A stretch of 64,000 nt of DNA. Origin: Flammeovirga sp. OC4. GTDB lineage: Bacteria > Bacteroidota > Bacteroidia > Cytophagales > Flammeovirgaceae. Below the pieces are notes generated by a model. It was not told where the DNA came from. It saw nothing but the letters and a program-made list of their open reading frames with translations, and searched no databases. This document shows, in pieces, positions 1-8,199 of the stretch; positions within the stretch are counted from its first letter, which is position 1; every line of letters starts with the position of its first letter. Location: positions 1 through 64,000 of the forward strand of contig NZ_JTAM01000061.1 in NCBI RefSeq assembly GCF_000812565.1, written 5' to 3'. The translations under genes and the position numbers were made by a program.

Positions 1-1
1 G

Positions 2-445
2 AGAGTACAAATCGTTTTGCCGTTTATATATGGCCCTAAACAAAGCACTGACTTTGTAATGTCTAAGTTTATTGATGCTGCACTAAAAAATGAGCCGATC
101 ACAATTTATGGAGATGGTTCACAAACGAGGACTTTCTTCTATATTCAGGATAATCTTGATGCAACCATCAAAATGCTCGAAGAAGACTTAGTAGTCAACG
201 ATGTTATTAATGTTGGTAATGATCGCATTACAACCATCAAGGAACTTGCTGAACTGATTATTGAAAAAACAGGTTCTTCTTCAGAAATCATTCATTTACC
301 ACCTCTAAAAGAAGGTGACATGACAAGAAGACAGCCTGACGTTGAAAAATTAAAAACAATCCTAGATCGTCCTTTCACTTTACTAGAAGAAGGAATGGAC
401 AAGGTTATTGAGGCTAGAAAAACTCGTATGCAAAACAATGCATAG
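2..445 (+). CDS. NAD-dependent epimerase/dehydratase, C-terminal part (5' truncated)
   Basis: Only the last ~147 residues are in the window and the frame is open to the left edge, so the start lies outside. The fragment contains a YGP motif followed by a sugar-binding segment with IYGDGSQTRTFFYIQD and a NVGN motif. These are typical of the substrate-binding half of extended short-chain dehydrogenases that act on nucleotide sugars (UDP-glucuronate decarboxylase, dTDP-glucose 4,6-dehydratase, UDP-glucose epimerase). The Rossmann and YxxxK parts are missing from view, so the exact reaction cannot be assigned. It probably supplies a nucleotide sugar for surface polysaccharide. It ends just before a shared hairpin terminator and converges with the next gene. 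Confidence 0.85.
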   Translation, partial: RVQIVLPFIYGPKQSTDFVMSKFIDAALKNEPITIYGDGSQTRTFFYIQDNLDATIKMLEEDLVVNDVINVGNDRITTIKELAELIIEKTGSSSEIIHLPPLKEGDMTRRQPDVEKLKTILDRPFTLLEEGMDKVIEARKTRMQNNA

Positions 446-459
446 CATTTCTATCTTAT

Positions 460-510
460 AAAGGGTGAAAAGTAAAATCATTAAACTGATACTTTTCACC
501 CTTTTTATTT
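460..510. terminator. Bidirectional hairpin terminator between convergent genes
   Basis: An inverted repeat pairs AAAGGGTGAAAAGTA at 460-473 with TACTTTTCACCCTTT at 490-504. T-runs on the right and A-runs on the left let it work in both directions. It lies between the epimerase stop and the stop of the minus-strand secreted protein. Confidence 0.85.
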
Positions 511-1759
511 ATCTCTTGATTATTTTCAAAGGTTCTTTTCCCTCAATACTTAAAATGTACACCCCTTTTGGTAAATCTGATAAATTGGCTTTACCATTGG
601 TAATATTCACCTCATAATTTATACCTATAAGATTCGTGAATGTTGCAATAGCATTACTTACCTCTTCCACAACCAAATAATCTGATGTTGGGTTAGGGTA
701 AATTTTCATTGATTTCGATAAGTTTATATCATCTAGAGATGTAACATCATTAGAGTCATCAAAATTAAACTCTCCGTAGGTATACTCTCGTTTAGTTTTA
801 TTATTTCGTAGCAAATCTTCTGAAGTCAACGACTGTACCTGATATTTAAAATCAAAGTAAATATTTCCAACTGGTCCATCAAAGAAAAGAGTATAGTGTA
901 AATCGTGAAATTGCTCTCCAACTCCAACAAATGGCTTTGACTTATCTAATTCATATGTTATGATGGATTGAAGCTCTTTTTCGTCTTCTTGATCAAAGTA
1001 TCTATAATAATTAAATACAATTTGATTATCAGAATAAATGTAGTCGGTCTCCCCTCTTAACTTATATCCAATGTCTTCATACCAGTATACCTTATCATGT
1101 ATTAAAACTTCATCATCATTATAATCATAGGTAGTTTTGCTAGATCTTGAAATTGGTCTGTCATTATATATTGTATAAAGCTCCACTTCAATAACTCTTG
1201 TTCCTTCGTATTTTAATTCCTTTATATTTTCCTGTTGCCATGTATCTTTATCAACAACGCCTTCAGCTAAATTAATTCTAGTCCTGTTTCCTAATGCGTC
1301 ATATTCATAAAACATAGCTGTTTCATAAATCTTCCACTCTTCTTTTTCCTCATCCCAATATTCAAAAATGCCCTCGGTGACCTGTGATTTATCATTTAAC
1401 TTGAATATATCTCTTGTTTTATTCCCATAATTAAAAATAAGCGTACGTGAATCAGTGTATTCAACCTTTACACCTTGTACTATATTTCCTTCAAGATTAG
1501 ATACTTCATATTCCATGCTCGTACTGTTTGGATAATCGAACATCAGGCTTACATTAGGTGACCATTCATCATTACCCGATGCTTCCAAAATATCCATCAT
1601 TGCCAATTTTGTAATGCTTTCTTGAGTTCTTGCCGAAGAAGAGGGTAAGAAGAAATTGGGGGAAAAATAGGCTTGATTTAGCTCATTTCTTGGTTTGATT
1701 TGCCCAAAAGCTGATACTACCGATAAAAAAGAAAGTGATAATAATAATAATAATCTCAT
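509..1759 (-). CDS. Secreted protein with T9SS type A C-terminal sorting domain
   Basis: The protein is 416 residues. It starts with a clear signal peptide (hydrophobic residues 2-18, cleavage likely after FGQ) and ends in a ~70-residue type A sorting domain of the type IX secretion system: IYPNPTSDYL near residue 350, then beta-strand repeats and the closing GVYILSIEG segment. The middle (about 60-340) is rich in YxY and aromatic beta-strand repeats such as YEYDALGNRTRI, resembling YD/RHS-like repeats, but no enzyme motif is visible. It should cross the outer membrane through T9SS and be anchored to the surface or released. It is a single gene flanked by a terminator and a 566-bp gap. The cargo function is unknown. 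Confidence 0.85.
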   Translation of the reverse strand: MRLLLLLSLSFLSVVSAFGQIKPRNELNQAYFSPNFFLPSSSARTQESITKLAMMDILEASGNDEWSPNVSLMFDYPNSTSMEYEVSNLEGNIVQGVKVEYTDSRTLIFNYGNKTRDIFKLNDKSQVTEGIFEYWDEEKEEWKIYETAMFYEYDALGNRTRINLAEGVVDKDTWQQENIKELKYEGTRVIEVELYTIYNDRPISRSSKTTYDYNDDEVLIHDKVYWYEDIGYKLRGETDYIYSDNQIVFNYYRYFDQEDEKELQSIITYELDKSKPFVGVGEQFHDLHYTLFFDGPVGNIYFDFKYQVQSLTSEDLLRNNKTKREYTYGEFNFDDSNDVTSLDDINLSKSMKIYPNPTSDYLVVEEVSNAIATFTNLIGINYEVNITNGKANLSDLPKGVYILSIEGKEPLKIIKR

Positions 1760-2325
1760 TGGATTGAAGTTTAGAATTCAGACAGAATCAACTCCACTTT
1801 TATGAATAATGTCATCAAAAGTTTACAGATATAAGTAAATAGTTCACCCATCAGAAAAAGTCGATCACTAAGTTTCAATGCTTCTATTAATACTGTCTAG
1901 TTGCTTTAAAAAACTATCTTGTTAACTAAAAAATAGGTCTTCAATTTAACCTACTCCATTTATAATAAAAAGGAGAGTCAATATAAACTCAATTTGTCCC
2001 CTCTTTTTTAATTAATGTACCGCTCACAATACTAGTTTGGAGTTATTCCAACTTGACATTTCACTTAAAACTGTAAAACTGTTACAAATACCCGTGATTT
2101 AGTTAGATCCTTCTCTTTTATACTTTGGATATTTGCTATAACGAAATCATTCTACTGTTATGGTAAAAAACTTCCTCAAACCCTTATCTGTAAAGATGAA
2201 GCATCCAATCGATCCTTACACTAGAAAAATCCTAATCTTTTTAAGGAAGTTACTTCATAGACAAACCTATACAATTGCTTTCCATAACTGAAGAGTGAGT
2301 AAGATTTAATTTAAATTTTGTAACT
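1760..2325. other. Gene-poor intergenic region
   Basis: This AT-rich gap should hold the promoters of the two divergent flanking genes. The only open frame I noticed is 2160-2291 on the plus strand, encoding 43 basic residues beginning MVKNFLKPLSVK. It ends 34 bp before the next start codon. It has no recognisable family and may be chance. I saw no tRNA, terminator or clear promoter match. Confidence 0.5.
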
Positions 2326-2940
2326 ATGATCAGCATCAAAAAACTCACTTCAATTTTAATACTTGTTTTGGCTACTCTTGCAGCCGAGGCACAAGATGAA
2401 TGGAAGTCTTATGATATTCAAGACGGCATTACAACCTTGAAAAGTAAGGTTGAAAAAAAGAAAAACTTCACTAGAATTGATTATGTAATTAAATCAAAAG
2501 GCAACTTCACACTCACTCAAGCAGATGAGTTTTTTAAAAATTCAGACAACCACAAAAAGTTTTGGGAGAATTGTCAAACAAGTGAAGAGATCAAAAAGAC
2601 TTCAGAAAATGAATGGTATACTTATTTGTTTTTTGACTACTCATGGCCACTATCTGATACAGATTGTGCTCAAAAATATACTCGAACAATAAGTGATAAT
2701 AAATTAGTCTTCAGCGGGGTGACTGTACCTGATGCCATCGAAGATAAAGGTGTCAATAGATCTCCTCTTTTTGATGTGACCATAACCATGGTAGCAATTG
2801 ATGAAGTCAGTTCTGATATTACCCTTGATGTTTCTTTTGGTAGTACTATGAATGGCCCACAGTGGATGATTAAGGCTTGGTTTCCGAAAGGTCCAGTCGC
2901 AATTATGGATAGAATAATTAATGAACTAGAGTCAAAGTAA
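2326..2940 (+). CDS. Secreted START/SRPBCC-like protein
   Basis: This 204-residue protein has a signal peptide (residues 1-22, ending AEAQ). The rest resembles a START-type lipid-binding fold: an early strand with IDYVIKSKGNFTL, a helix with DNHKKFWENCQ, the WPLSDTDC segment that matches the WPxxxRD strand common in bacterial START proteins, and a long C-terminal amphipathic helix after GPQWMIKAWFPKGP. The domain normally forms a hydrophobic cavity for a lipid or polyketide-like ligand. Export suggests a periplasmic or outer-membrane ligand-binding role. It is a single gene followed by a strong terminator. The family call rests on motif resemblance only. Confidence 0.65.
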   Translation: MISIKKLTSILILVLATLAAEAQDEWKSYDIQDGITTLKSKVEKKKNFTRIDYVIKSKGNFTLTQADEFFKNSDNHKKFWENCQTSEEIKKTSENEWYTYLFFDYSWPLSDTDCAQKYTRTISDNKLVFSGVTVPDAIEDKGVNRSPLFDVTITMVAIDEVSSDITLDVSFGSTMNGPQWMIKAWFPKGPVAIMDRIINELESK

Positions 2941-2977
2941 GAAAAGAAGTTCCAATACTTAATGATAGATGATGATG

Positions 2978-3019
2978 AAGAGCTTGCTGAAGATATTCTT
3001 TGCAAGCTCTTTTATTTTT
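2978..3019 (+). terminator. Hairpin terminator after the START-like gene
   Basis: AAGAGCTTGC at 2978-2987 pairs with GCAAGCTCTT at 3002-3011 and is followed by a T-rich tail. It lies between convergent genes and can also end the minus-strand transcript. Confidence 0.8.
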
Positions 3020-3022
3020 AAA

Positions 3023-3751
3023 CTACTCCAAACCCTTCTTCTCTGGGTTCCAAAAAGGCTTAGTCTTAATTTGAGAAGGTTCCCAATTCAATTCCTTTCT
3101 GAAAAATTGAGTGAGGGCCACACATAATCGGCTATCTCCTGCGATATAAACCATCTTTTTCCCTTCTAAATCTGGTAATATTTCTTTTATTTTTTCAATG
3201 ATTTCTTGAGAAGGATTTTGAGGTAATTCGTAGAAATCAAAAGGAGTATTCCCATCCAGATCTTCAAACAACTCACTTTGATCTTGACTGTACACTATCC
3301 CCTTGATATTCTTATTTACTCCTAGATTTTTTTGAATCATATAAAGATGTGAAAGTGCCGAGAGGTCTCCAATCATTAAATAACTGTCCGCTGAAGCATC
3401 GGCTAAAAACTTCCCTTTTTTCAATTTAAAGTAAACCTTCTCTCCCACTTTACAATTCGTCACCCAATGTGATCCGATACCATTGCTATGTGTAGCAATC
3501 GCAATATCAATAGAGCCTTCTTTCTGATCTATATCCCAAATACTATAACTTCTGACTTTGTCTTTCATGGAAAGTTCTTCCTTTCCAATACCGATACCCA
3601 TTCTCAGAAATGCACCAGGATGAAAGTCTAATCCTTTTATTTTTTCACTTTGAATACGAATTCTGTAAGCAGATTTTGATAGTTGTTCTTTTTCAGAAAT
3701 CACGGCTTCGTCCAAAACGACAGATTTCAATATATTTTCTATAATTTTCAT
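3023..3751 (-). CDS. Siderophore-interacting protein family flavin reductase
   Basis: This 242-residue protein fits the SIP/ViuB family, which uses FAD and NAD(P)H to reduce ferric siderophores or to feed electrons to a partner. The FAD-binding half shows the VRSYSIWD motif (RxYS, about residue 90), then IDIAIATHSNGIGSHW, the equivalent of the usual GPGSxW. The NAD half has MIGDLSAL and ends in a short WNPEKKG tail. It overlaps the upstream MsrQ-like gene by 4 bp (ATGA), so the two are translationally coupled. A cytoplasmic flavin reductase coupled to a membrane haem protein suggests electron transfer from NAD(P)H across the membrane. The physiological acceptor is not evident. Confidence 0.8.
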   Translation of the reverse strand: MKIIENILKSVVLDEAVISEKEQLSKSAYRIRIQSEKIKGLDFHPGAFLRMGIGIGKEELSMKDKVRSYSIWDIDQKEGSIDIAIATHSNGIGSHWVTNCKVGEKVYFKLKKGKFLADASADSYLMIGDLSALSHLYMIQKNLGVNKNIKGIVYSQDQSELFEDLDGNTPFDFYELPQNPSQEIIEKIKEILPDLEGKKMVYIAGDSRLCVALTQFFRKELNWEPSQIKTKPFWNPEKKGLE

Positions 3752-4368
3752 TTTTTTCTTTTCAAACGGAACCCTATGATACGTTCCTTCACCGCAGGTA
3801 TTCTAATAATGAAACCTACTCCTACCACCACAGCATAGATGATCCATGTTTTTTCTAAAAGTGCTACATGCACTAAACTTAAAATGATAGCGACATAAGC
3901 ATACTTCTGCAGTTTCTTCCATTTGCTTTTTAAACGCTTCATCGATTTTCTATTCGATGTAAATAACAATGGAATTAATATCAATACAGCAATAAAACCA
4001 GCTACATAATTCACCTCCGTGAACGTTTCCAGAAAGCCTTCCATCGCTATAAAAATCACGAAATGAAGAATACTCCAAACGGCAGCCGCAATACCCATCG
4101 CTTGACGTACAAAAAGATTTGTGACTCCAAACAGTATAAAGAATGGCGTACAAGTCAGAACGGCTGTCAACCATCGGATGGCAAATTCACCTGAAATATG
4201 ATACAACATATCCAATGTGGTACGATCCCCTTTTCCTGCACTTTCTACCAATGACATTGATAGGTCATTCGTCCAGTCAATGTGAATCATTTTACTTAAA
4301 ATAATCAGAGGTAATACCGCAAGGATCGTCACTATGATCCACCCGTAGTTTCGCTTTAAAAATGCCAT
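3748..4368 (-). CDS. MsrQ/YedZ-like haem-binding membrane protein
   Basis: I place the start at MAFLKRNYGW, giving 206 residues; longer frames run upstream into a repeat element. About six membrane segments are visible. The core follows the MsrQ/YedZ pattern of the ferric reductase-like superfamily: a TPFFILFG segment, RQAMGIAAAVWSILHFVIF with a haem-ligand-type His, then LLFTSNRKSMKRLKSKWKKLQKYAYVA and a second His in LVHVALL. MsrQ passes electrons from a flavin reductase to periplasmic MsrP, which is not present here. The downstream flavin reductase overlaps it by 4 bp and is the obvious electron donor. The operon probably starts at the ECF sigma factor gene. Confidence 0.8.
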   Translation of the reverse strand: MAFLKRNYGWIIVTILAVLPLIILSKMIHIDWTNDLSMSLVESAGKGDRTTLDMLYHISGEFAIRWLTAVLTCTPFFILFGVTNLFVRQAMGIAAAVWSILHFVIFIAMEGFLETFTEVNYVAGFIAVLILIPLLFTSNRKSMKRLKSKWKKLQKYAYVAIILSLVHVALLEKTWIIYAVVVGVGFIIRIPAVKERIIGFRLKRKK

Positions 4369-4406
4369 TCTGTCTTTTTGTTTGTTAGATATATGTTTTG
4401 ATGTTT

Positions 4407-4545
4407 CGTGCACCATAGTTAAAACTATGGGCAAGTGATATGTCATCCTAATCAAGACTAAAGTCTTGAAGGTTGAAAACGGAATCAACACTTTAGTGTT
4501 GTTGGAGTTAATATCACCTGCCCATGACTTCAGTCATGGTGCACG
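4407..4545. repeat. Composite palindromic element A (BIME/MITE-like)
   Basis: The element is bounded by perfect 10-bp inverted ends, CGTGCACCAT at 4407-4416 and ATGGTGCACG at 4536-4545. Inside it are four spaced small palindromes with 2-nt centres: CCATAGTT/AACTATGG (4413-4430), TCAAGACT/AGTCTTGA (4452-4469), CAACACT/AGTGTTG (4486-4501) and CCATGACT/AGTCATGG (4522-4539). It carries no ORF. It fills the gap between the small membrane protein gene and the MsrQ-like gene. A related, shorter copy lies at 4957-5040. Such elements are usually moved by REP-associated tyrosine transposases, but none is in the window. Confidence 0.8.
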
Positions 4546-4572
4546 TTTTCACTCCTGCCTTTTTGCTAAAAT

Positions 4573-4887
4573 TTATTCATTATTGTCTTCTTTCTCTTCA
4601 GTACATTTCGATTCTCTCGCCTTAAATTTCTGCATAAATTTTTCTCTATGCATCATAGCTCTACTTCCACCACGACCTTTAAAACGTGGTCTACCACCCC
4701 TGCCAAATAAGATTTTAGACATTGCTAATAACCCTAATGACTGTAAGAATGAAATGGTAGTTAACCCAAATATCACAGGCATTAACCAATTCCATAATTG
4801 CATAAAAATAAAGGTAATGGCAGTAATGATGACTGCTCCAAAAACGATCTTTTTAGCGATGAACTTTTTCTTTGAAAACTTTTCCAT
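4573..4887 (-). CDS. Small membrane protein linked to an ECF sigma factor
   Basis: This is a 104-residue protein with a basic N-terminus, one long or two short hydrophobic segments (about residues 14-60, containing LWNWLMPVIFGLTTISF and LGLLAMSKILFG) and a charged, basic C-terminal tail with GRGG motifs and a lysine/glutamate-rich end. Similar short proteins with the WNWLMPxIFGL core occur beside sigma-70 genes in Bacteroidota, as I recall. It has no typical anti-sigma zinc-finger motif (HxxxCxxC). It lies downstream of the sigma factor on the same strand with repeat element B between them. A role as a sigma-factor modulator or regulon member is inference. Confidence 0.7.
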   Translation of the reverse strand: MEKFSKKKFIAKKIVFGAVIITAITFIFMQLWNWLMPVIFGLTTISFLQSLGLLAMSKILFGRGGRPRFKGRGGSRAMMHREKFMQKFKARESKCTEEKEDNNE

Positions 4888-4956
4888 GTCTTTTTATCAA
4901 TTTTGATCACCCGTGGTGATCTGTTGTACCATTTAATTCAGAACAATTGAATACAT

Positions 4957-5040
4957 CGTGCACCATGACTGAAGTCATGGGCTTTTGATACTGACTCCAC
5001 CAACACTAAAGTGTTGCCTTCGTTCTCAATCTTCAAGACT
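4957..5040. repeat. Composite palindromic element B, truncated relative of element A
   Basis: It starts with the same CGTGCACCAT end, followed by palindromes CCATGACT/AGTCATGG (4963-4980) and CAACACT/AGTGTTG (5001-5016). Then comes a stretch matching element A in reverse and a single arm TCAAGACT at 5033-5040. The partner arm is missing. That single arm contains the stop codon and last codon of the sigma factor gene, so the repeat supplies the 3' end of a coding sequence. Confidence 0.75.
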
Positions 5041-5581
5041 TCATCAATTTGAAAAGACTCTCCAATTGTTCTCTTAGATACAATACAGCATATCGCTTTC
5101 TACTGATTAATGTGTTCACCGTTTCCCCTGTCATCTCTGAAATCTGTTTGAAGCTGAATCCTTCCAATTCATGCCACTCAAAAACTTCTCTTTGTTCTTT
5201 GGGTAATTCTTCCAATCTCAATTGAATTTCCTCCCAAATCATATCTTTCATCAATTGTTCATCAGGCATAGTTTCCAATGAGGGCAATAAATCCATTAGG
5301 TTCAATCCTTCCTCTTCATCATTCACTTTTTGATCTTCGATAGAGAGCGGTTTCTTTTTCCTACGGTAATCCACAATCTTATTTTTCGCGACAGTATAGA
5401 GCCAGGAGATTGATTTGCGCAAATCAGAGATCTCATCAAATCCCCCTACAAAACTTAAAAACACATCTTGAGCGATGTCTTCAGCATCTTCCATAGAACC
5501 TACCTTCCCTTTGATGTAATTCTTCAAACGGCCTTGTTCCTGCTGGAATGTGTTTTCTATATTTTGATTTTTCTCTGCCAT
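5033..5581 (-). CDS. ECF-type RNA polymerase sigma factor
   Basis: The 182-residue protein has both ECF domains. Region 2 is at about residues 15-85, with DAEDIAQDVFLSF, ISWLYTVAKNKIVDYRRKKK and its basic -10-recognition helix. Region 4 is at about 120-175, with LPKEQREVFEWHELEGFSF and the helix-turn-helix KQISEMTGETVNTLISRKR. There is no extra C-terminal domain. It heads a minus-strand group with the small membrane protein, the MsrQ-like protein and the flavin reductase, suggesting control of membrane electron transfer or an oxidative response. The stop codon lies inside palindromic element B, so the last residues may differ between relatives. Confidence 0.9.
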   Translation of the reverse strand: MAEKNQNIENTFQQEQGRLKNYIKGKVGSMEDAEDIAQDVFLSFVGGFDEISDLRKSISWLYTVAKNKIVDYRRKKKPLSIEDQKVNDEEEGLNLMDLLPSLETMPDEQLMKDMIWEEIQLRLEELPKEQREVFEWHELEGFSFKQISEMTGETVNTLISRKRYAVLYLREQLESLFKLMKS

Positions 5582-5750
5582 AATTATTGTATCTATCTCT
5601 TAAGTCGGATAAGGGCAGATTATATTTTAAGAAAAGTGATATTTTTTTGATTTTTTTTCATGAGAAACGAAAAATGTCCGTTTAAGGGCTTAAAAAGACG
5701 GTTTTCTGAAGAATAAAAAAAGATGGGTATTTTTTCTTTTGAATACAAAT

Positions 5751-5782
5751 AGCCCCAACTTATTATAAACAAGATGGGGCTT
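5751..5782 (-). terminator. Imperfect hairpin downstream of the Ntn hydrolase gene
   Basis: AGCCCCAACTT at 5751-5761 pairs with AAGATGGGGCT at 5771-5781 with one mismatch. It is 30 bp past the stop on the minus strand. The U-tract is weak, so the call is moderate. Confidence 0.55.
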
Positions 5783-5812
5783 CATATATAAACCTAAAAT
5801 ACTATTTCAATT

Positions 5813-6784
5813 TTATAAGAAAGGATATGGTGTAGCTGGTGTAAAGTGTTCAGAAACTTCTCCTGCATAAACTGTATCTGTATCACAGTCCAATGATTTA
5901 ATCTCAGCTTCTTCTGAGAAATCTAATTGATCAAGATCAACCCAAAAAATGGAAGGCTTTAATGCCGACTCAAAATAATATCTGTTGGTTTGATTATCAG
6001 AAATTGTTCTCCAAAGCGTAGCAGAAATATTCGGACGATCAGGGTCTTCCATTCCCAAAGGCACACCGATCGCTCTCATTTGAGACATTACTGAAGCCGT
6101 AGCCATTGCTTTATCTGTATATTTTGGAGAAGATTCCAAAGCATAACTTAATCTCACGAAACGGTCTGCAGCATTAATCGTACCTGGCAACATTTTACTA
6201 CCGCCAATCAATTTCCAATATTTATCGATGGCGATTTGCTCCGAATAAATTGGTGAGTTGGTCATCACTTTGTATTCTCTACTATGGTTGATCACTAATT
6301 CTCCATTTAAAAACTCAAAAATAGCCGAATCACCTGTTTTGTCTGAGATAGAAAGGTGAACTGTAGCTCCTCTTCCATTCGGTAAAATCGGTGCTGAAAT
6401 GATAAATGGAACATCCTGCATTGCATCTACTGCTTCTTGAACGTTAGCAAAATTATCAAGGAAGTATTGTCCCCAAGCACCAACCGATAATGAAGGTTTA
6501 TTACTTGTTGTTATATCTCCATAATCTGACTCTGCTAAGTAAAGAATATTTGCTGTCAGGCCTGCCTCATTCATTCCGTCTGCTGTACCAGCATTATAAA
6601 AACTAGCTCCTATTGATCCATATTTGGAAGTCCACTCTATTGGATTATTTTTCGTCCCTCCATCTTTTTTCATTCCTCTAGGATAAATCCATAATGAAGT
6701 CTGAGCCGTTGGATCATTCCAATCCATTCCGCGACCTACAATAAACTCCTGATTTCCTGTTTCATAAATAATTCTTGAACACAT
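5813..6784 (-). CDS. Choloylglycine hydrolase family (linear amide C-N hydrolase)
   Basis: The 323-residue protein starts MCSRI, placing the N-terminal nucleophile Cys at position 2, as in bile salt hydrolases and penicillin V acylases after removal of Met. Further family marks are the GRGMDWN segment (Arg/Asp near residues 18-21), GMNEAGLTANILYL (about 70-85) and VMTNSPIY (about 170, the active-site Asn). There is no signal peptide, so it should be cytoplasmic unless exported in another way. The substrate could be an N-acyl amino acid or N-acyl homoserine lactone rather than bile salt in a free-living organism. That is inference. It is a single gene with a 425-bp upstream gap. Confidence 0.85.
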   Translation of the reverse strand: MCSRIIYETGNQEFIVGRGMDWNDPTAQTSLWIYPRGMKKDGGTKNNPIEWTSKYGSIGASFYNAGTADGMNEAGLTANILYLAESDYGDITTSNKPSLSVGAWGQYFLDNFANVQEAVDAMQDVPFIISAPILPNGRGATVHLSISDKTGDSAIFEFLNGELVINHSREYKVMTNSPIYSEQIAIDKYWKLIGGSKMLPGTINAADRFVRLSYALESSPKYTDKAMATASVMSQMRAIGVPLGMEDPDRPNISATLWRTISDNQTNRYYFESALKPSIFWVDLDQLDFSEEAEIKSLDCDTDTVYAGEVSEHFTPATPYPFL

Positions 6785-7209
6785 AATAGCAATATTTTGA
6801 TTGATAAATAATTAATTTTTGCAATCGAATAAGTTGATTATTAATAGATTGATTTCCTTATTGATCACATTACAAATGTCGCTGGTTCAGAACCAAATGA
6901 TATACAAGATTTGAGTAAGTGGTTACAAGATTTCGGCAAAATCAGAAAACAATCATGATAAAAAAAAGCTAAAGTGGATTTCACCTTGGCCTTACTGCGG
7001 ATAATTCTTCAATTTGATTTTTAACAGTACAAAATTAGAGGTTAAGACGAAGAAAGATTGTCACGGTTTGGTTAAGTATTTATATGATTTGAGCATTTTA
7101 CCTTAAGTTTATTTCCCTTCTTTTTTGACAAAATAACCTGTAATTCATTAGATTAGTACATTGCTATTTATAATGTTTTTAATGATCCTATAGCTCAAAA
7201 CCAATCATA
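6785..7209. other. Intergenic region between divergent genes
   Basis: An AT-rich 425-bp gap lies between the amidase gene and the AraC-type regulator gene. It should contain both promoters and possibly the regulator's operators. I found no ORF with support, no strong hairpin and no clear TTG-N19-TAnnTTTG promoter. Confidence 0.5.
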
Positions 7210-8196
7210 ATGCTAGAAAAAGACAAGTATACCATAGACCCAAAAGGTGCTCACCCACATGATTCCTACCAACAGTTTGCTGATGAATTAGGCGGAACTT
7301 GGGATGGTGAGGAATTGGTAATTAAGACAGATTGGTGTGATATAAAAGGATATTCTTTTGAGTTTTTGGATAAATTCATCGTAGCTATTTTTGAGATGGA
7401 TTCCGATCGACCTATTATTTCTCAGCATACTGTACTGCCTGATGATCATTATATCACTATTCGATTGGGTTTAGGTGCTACTTATAAAAGAGACGGCACC
7501 GTCAAAAAGTTCAACAATGCAGGTATATTGATCTTAAACTCTTCACAAGTTCATGATTTTGAATTTCCTCATGGACAACATAGTCAATGGGTTTCTATCC
7601 GTTTTTCTTTGAGTTTTTTCCAACAATTTGTAAGAAATCCTAATATCAAATTAAAAGATCTTGTAGAGAATAATAGTCCATGGATTAATTACTATTCTAT
7701 TAATGCGGATATAGAAAGTAGGGTGAGAGCAATTATTAAAAATGTTGATAAAGAGAAAAGGAAACACACTTTCTTTTTTACAAAAGCAATGGAAATTATT
7801 GAGTTGCTAAAAGAGAAAATTGAGAAGGATTCCGAAAAGCATAACAGAAATATTCACCCCGAAGATCTGAAACTAATGATTGATTTAAGGGATAATCATC
7901 TTACTGATTTTACAGAAATCCCCAATCTTACAGAATTAAGTGATAAGTACGGCATGAGTGTTTCAAAACTAAACCGTCTCTTCAAATCCATATTTGATAA
8001 ACCTATTATTCAGTTTTATAATCAGCAAAAAATAGAGGAGGCACATCGACAAATTATTTATACCAATAAAAGCCTGACTGAGATCTCAATGGACTTAAAT
8101 TTTAGTCACGTGGGACACATGAGTCAAGCTTTTAAAAATCATTTTGGCTATGCTCCTTCTGCTTTGAAAGGGAAGAATATTGATTATTTCAACTAA
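7210..8196 (+). CDS. AraC family transcriptional regulator
   Basis: The 328-residue protein carries a C-terminal double helix-turn-helix: LTELSDKYGMSVSKLNRLFKSIF (about 240-262), then KIEEAHRQIIYTNKSLTEISMDL and FSHVGHMSQAFKNHFGYAPSAL (about 298-320), the last being the AraC signature. The N-terminal ~200 residues resemble those of Bacteroidota AraC proteins with a cupin-like sensor half. It ends 3 bp from the stop of the convergent VOC gene and is divergent from the amidase gene, which is the most likely target. No operator was identified. Confidence 0.9.
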   Translation: MLEKDKYTIDPKGAHPHDSYQQFADELGGTWDGEELVIKTDWCDIKGYSFEFLDKFIVAIFEMDSDRPIISQHTVLPDDHYITIRLGLGATYKRDGTVKKFNNAGILILNSSQVHDFEFPHGQHSQWVSIRFSLSFFQQFVRNPNIKLKDLVENNSPWINYYSINADIESRVRAIIKNVDKEKRKHTFFFTKAMEIIELLKEKIEKDSEKHNRNIHPEDLKLMIDLRDNHLTDFTEIPNLTELSDKYGMSVSKLNRLFKSIFDKPIIQFYNQQKIEEAHRQIIYTNKSLTEISMDLNFSHVGHMSQAFKNHFGYAPSALKGKNIDYFN

Positions 8197-8199
8197 CTC

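Noticed and set aside
3748-4491. Longer N-terminus for the MsrQ-like protein
   Set aside because: The extra 41 codons run through palindromic element A and are not conserved-looking; MAFLKRNYGW at 4368 fits the family.
4466-4906. 146-codon plus-strand frame across the palindromic element
   Set aside because: It is antisense to the small membrane protein gene, lacks a family, and its first part is repeat-derived.
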